NCBI RefSeq assembly: GCF_023208015.1
Contig: NZ_CP051627.1
Coordinates: forward strand, 1,798,001-1,862,000
From: Thermobifida alba
GTDB taxonomy: Bacteria; Actinomycetota; Actinomycetes; Streptosporangiales; Streptosporangiaceae
Reading direction: 5' to 3'
DNA: 64,000 nucleotides
A model generated the notes under the pieces. It did no database searches, was not told the origin of the DNA, and worked only from the letters and a program-made list of their open reading frames with translations. Made by a program: the position numbers and the translations under genes. How positions within the stretch are numbered: position 1 is the stretch's first letter; the number at the start of each line of letters is the position of its first letter. Of the stretch, positions 61,631 through 64,000 are shown piece by piece.

Positions 61631-62854
61631 ATGACCTCGTGGACCGCACGAGCCGCACACCGGGCCTGGCTGGACGCCGAGGCCCGTCGCCTGTTGGACT
61701 TCGTTTCCGCCGCCGCGCACCCCGCGCACGGTTTCGCCTGGCTGGACGCTGCCGGCGCACCGGTGGCCGAGCAGGGGGTCCGGACCTGGATCACCTGCCG
61801 GGTGACGCATGTGGCCGCCCTGGCGCACCTGGAGGGCGTGCCCGGGGCGGGGGTGCTCGCCGACCACGGGCTGCGGGCGTTGGCGGGGCCGCTGCGCGAT
61901 CCCGACCACGACGGCTGGTTCGCCGCGTTGGACGCGCACGGCCGTCCCGTCGAGCCCCGCAAGGAGGCCTACCAGCACGCGTTCGTGCTGCTGGCCGCTT
62001 CCAGCGCGGCTCTGGCCGGTCGTCCGGGGGCGCGGGAGCTGCTGGACGCCGCCGCCGACGTGGTGGAGCGGCGTTTCTGGGACGAGGCGGCGGGCCGCTG
62101 CCGGGAGAGTTGGGCGCCGGACTGGAGTGCGGACGAGCCCTACCGGGGCGCCAACAGCAACATGCACCTGGTGGAGGCGTTCCTGGCGGTCTTCGACGCC
62201 ACCGGGGAGCGGGTGTGGGCCGAGCGGGCGCTGCGCATGGCCCGTTTCTTCGTGCACGAGGTGGCCGCGGCACGTGACTGGAGGCTGCCCGAGCACTTCG
62301 ACGCCGACTGGCGGGTCCTGGCCGACTACAACACCGACGACCGCGCCCACCCGTTCCGCCCCTACGGTGTGACGGTCGGTCACGTGCTGGAGTGGGCGCG
62401 TCTGCTGGTGCACCTGGAGGCGGCGCTGCCGGAGGCTCCGGCGTGGCTGCTGGCCGACGCCGAGGCGATGTTCGCCGCGGCGGTGGAGCGCGGCTGGTCG
62501 GTGGACGGCTCCGCGGGCTTCGTCTACACCCTGGACTACGACGACACGCCCGTGGTGCGCGCCCGCATGCACTGGGTGGTGGCCGAGGCGGTCTCGGCCG
62601 CGGCCGTGCTGGGGCGGCGCACCGGGGACGGCCGCTACGAGCGCTGGTACCGGACGTGGTGGGACCACGCCGCCGCGTATTTCGTGGACACCGTGCGCGG
62701 CAGCTGGCACCACGAGCTGGATCCGGAGCTCACTCCTCCGGTGGGCGGCACCTGGAGTGGCAAACCGGACGTGTACCACGCCTACCAGGCGACCCGGCTG
62801 CCGCTGCTGCCGGTCGCGCCCAGTCTGGCGGGGGCGTTGGCGGCGCGGGGCTGA
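61631..62854 (+). CDS. AGE family sugar epimerase/isomerase
   Basis: A 407-residue (alpha/alpha)6-barrel protein of the N-acylglucosamine 2-epimerase family, which includes mannose isomerase and YihS. It shows FAWLDAAGAPV near residue 39, RTWITCRVTHVAAL near 56, RKEAYQHAFVLLAAS near 114 and GANSNMHLVEAFLAVFD near 176. The His pairs needed for catalysis are in MHLVEA (His179) and possibly RMHWVVAEA. ATG 61631 has GAGGGGAA. It would interconvert a free aldose and ketose; mannose/fructose is the commonest activity, but the substrate is not decided here. Confidence 0.88.
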   Translation: MTSWTARAAHRAWLDAEARRLLDFVSAAAHPAHGFAWLDAAGAPVAEQGVRTWITCRVTHVAALAHLEGVPGAGVLADHGLRALAGPLRDPDHDGWFAALDAHGRPVEPRKEAYQHAFVLLAASSAALAGRPGARELLDAAADVVERRFWDEAAGRCRESWAPDWSADEPYRGANSNMHLVEAFLAVFDATGERVWAERALRMARFFVHEVAAARDWRLPEHFDADWRVLADYNTDDRAHPFRPYGVTVGHVLEWARLLVHLEAALPEAPAWLLADAEAMFAAAVERGWSVDGSAGFVYTLDYDDTPVVRARMHWVVAEAVSAAAVLGRRTGDGRYERWYRTWWDHAAAYFVDTVRGSWHHELDPELTPPVGGTWSGKPDVYHAYQATRLPLLPVAPSLAGALAARG

Positions 62855-62881
62855 GCGGCCGCGGCTTCTGCGTGGAACGCG

Positions 62882-62916
62882 GGCGGGGCCGCCCGGTCGT
62901 CCCGGGCGGCCCCGCC
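62882..62916. terminator. Bidirectional hairpin between AGE gene and csp
   Basis: Perfect 15-bp arms (62882-62896 and 62902-62916) with a 5-base loop, between convergent genes, 13 bases from the csp stop. It could serve both. Confidence 0.7.
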
Positions 62917-62928
62917 GAAGTTCGGTGT

Positions 62929-63132
62929 CTAGAGAGCGCGGACGTTCTCGGCCTGCGGGCCCTTGGGGCCCTCAGTGACGTCGAACTCGACGCGCTGGTT
63001 CTCCTCAAGGTTGCGGAATCCGCGTCCCTCGATGTTGCTGTAGTGCACGAAGACGTCAGGCCCACCGGCGTCCTGGCTGATGAAGCCGTAGCCCTTCTCG
63101 CCGTTGAACCACTTGACGGTCCCCTGGATCAT
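62929..63132 (-). CDS. Cold-shock protein CspA family
   Basis: A 67-residue RNA-binding OB-fold protein. It shows RNP1 KGYGFI near residue 14 and RNP2 VFVHYSNI near 27, followed by GPQAENV at the end. It melts RNA structure and keeps messages translatable. It starts at ATG 63132 with GAAGGAAG upstream. A long leader (about 150 bases or more) is likely, as is typical of csp genes. Confidence 0.95.
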   Translation of the reverse strand: MIQGTVKWFNGEKGYGFISQDAGGPDVFVHYSNIEGRGFRNLEENQRVEFDVTEGPKGPQAENVRAL

Positions 63133-63453
63133 GCGATCTTCCTTCTGTGAATCCGAATTCCAGGCCCGCGCTCCGCGGGTCTGCGGGTGCTGCGGAACCT
63201 TCTTCGGAAAGAAAAACGCCCGCCGGTCAACAACTCCGCGGGCGATCGCGAACGATCAGGAGAAATCAACACTGCAACCTGTGTGCCACGCTACCACACG
63301 CGTCGCGCCGCGGTGGCGGACCGACCGGATCCGCGTTTTCATCTTGGGGTTTTCGTTCTTCTCCCGGGTCGTGGTGCTGGGGGAGAATGGGGGCGCGGCC
63401 CGGGTCCGCCCCGGGCCGCGAGTGGACGATCTGAGACGGAAAAGAGCCCGACC
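63133..63453. other. Intergenic, likely csp leader and divergent promoters
   Basis: About 320 bases between csp and the molybdopterin oxidoreductase gene. It has A/T-rich tracts (for example 63205-63215 and 63255-63275) fitting a long structured csp 5' leader and promoters. No coding sequence seen. Confidence 0.5.
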
Positions 63454-64000
63454 ATGTCACGCGCCCCGCAGGAGGACCCCCGTCAGGACACGCCCGCGAT
63501 CGGCGCTCCGGGCCGTTCGGCCGCGGGCCTTCCCGCCGTCGTCAACAGTCTGCGGGTGGTCGGCCGCCAGGCCGGTGCCGCCCGCGGGCTGGCGACGCTG
63601 CGCGACGTCAACCAGAAGGAGGGCTTCGACTGTCCGGGGTGCGCCTGGCCCGAGGGGGAGCGCCGCCACACCGCGGAGTTCTGTGAGAACGGTGCCAAGG
63701 CCGTGGCCGAGGAGGCCACGCGCCGTGCTGTCACCCCGGAGTTCTTCGCCCGCCACTCCGTCGCCGACCTGGCTGCCCGTTCCGGTTACTGGCTGGGCCA
63801 GCAGGGGCGGCTGACCCACCCCGTCTTCCTGGACGAGGGGGCCACCCACTACGTGCCGGTGTCCTGGGAGCGCGCCTTCGACCTGGTCGCCGAGGAGCTC
63901 GCCGCGCTGGACTCCCCGGACGGGGCGGTGTTCTACACGTCCGGCCGCACCAGCAACGAAGCGGCGTTCCTCTACCAGTTGTTCGCCCGCAGGTTCGGCA
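63454..64000 (+). CDS. FdhF/YdeP-type molybdopterin oxidoreductase, 5' part
   Basis: The frame runs from ATG 63454 to the end of the window (182 codons) without a stop. The Cys motif FDCPGCAWPEGE near residue 67 and CENGAKAVAEE near 86, then LTHPVFLDEGATHYVPVSWERAFD and YTSGRTSNEAAFLYQLFAR, match YdeP/FdhF-like alpha subunits, which bind bis-molybdopterin guanine dinucleotide. In YdeP relatives the 4Fe-4S Cys set is reduced. It begins after AAAGAG. The C-terminal two-thirds are outside the window. Confidence 0.88.
   Translation, partial: MSRAPQEDPRQDTPAIGAPGRSAAGLPAVVNSLRVVGRQAGAARGLATLRDVNQKEGFDCPGCAWPEGERRHTAEFCENGAKAVAEEATRRAVTPEFFARHSVADLAARSGYWLGQQGRLTHPVFLDEGATHYVPVSWERAFDLVAEELAALDSPDGAVFYTSGRTSNEAAFLYQLFARRFG

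Noticed and set aside
1-64000. tRNA/rRNA genes, CRISPR arrays, insertion sequences, prophage
   Set aside because: No cloverleaf arms with GTTCGA-type T-loops, no regularly spaced repeats and no transposase or phage structural motifs were seen by eye; a covariance-model scan would settle small RNAs.

Overview
The window is 64 kb of very GC-rich DNA with many GTG starts, frequent 4-base ATGA/GTGA overlaps between genes and typical actinobacterial families (Spo0M, TioE-like double MerR, DUF5685, a HipA-like/DUF3037 pair, glucosyl-3-phosphoglycerate synthases). With a secreted CE15 glucuronoyl esterase carrying a CBM2, this suggests a biomass-degrading actinomycete, perhaps Thermobifida/Nocardiopsis-like. 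That placement is inference from gene content, not a database match. No rRNA, tRNA, CRISPR array, insertion sequence or phage gene was recognised.

Region 1 (1-27.6 kb) is an acid-sugar catabolic island. It has a CUT1 sugar ABC transporter (minus strand); three Gfo/Idh/MocA dehydrogenases; an alpha-ketoglutarate-semialdehyde dehydrogenase; a DUF6807/PmoA-like protein; an extended SDR; a LacI regulator; a GntR/FCD regulator heading a TctCBA-DapA-DhaKL operon; an unrelated FGE-like gene and a Rieske-FAD oxidoreductase; and a five-gene minus-strand operon (Gfo/Idh, DUF993, TIM-barrel isomerase, 5-dehydro-4-deoxyglucarate dehydratase, enolase-superfamily dehydratase). Together the SDR (possible uronate dehydrogenase), enolase-superfamily member, KdgD and semialdehyde dehydrogenase could form the oxidative uronate/aldarate route to 2-oxoglutarate. 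Similar palindromes of the form GGNAAGCGCTTTCC lie upstream of four transcription units, and a related one sits just before the LacI gene, so a LacI-controlled regulon is likely.

Region 2 (27.6-39.9 kb) holds an Rpn-like PD-(D/E)XK protein, a SNF2 helicase/SWIM zinc-finger pair, a decayed DrrAB-type ABC exporter, TetR and MerR regulators, a cyclase-family hydrolase, a nucleoside deaminase and weakly supported hypotheticals.

Region 3 (39.9-64 kb) holds the CE15-CBM2 esterase; a VOC protein; peptide deformylase; a HAD-phosphatase/P-loop ATPase fusion; two Bcr/CflA exporters; two glucosyl-3-phosphoglycerate synthase paralogues around a SUKH protein; an SRPBCC protein; an AMP-ligase homologue with eroded core motifs; Spo0M; the HipA-like/DUF3037 pair; DUF5685 with a cysteine-rich tail; a second SNF2/SWIM pair ending in a perfect 89-bp tandem duplication; an AGE epimerase; a cold-shock protein; and the start of an FdhF/YdeP-type molybdopterin oxidoreductase cut by the window end.
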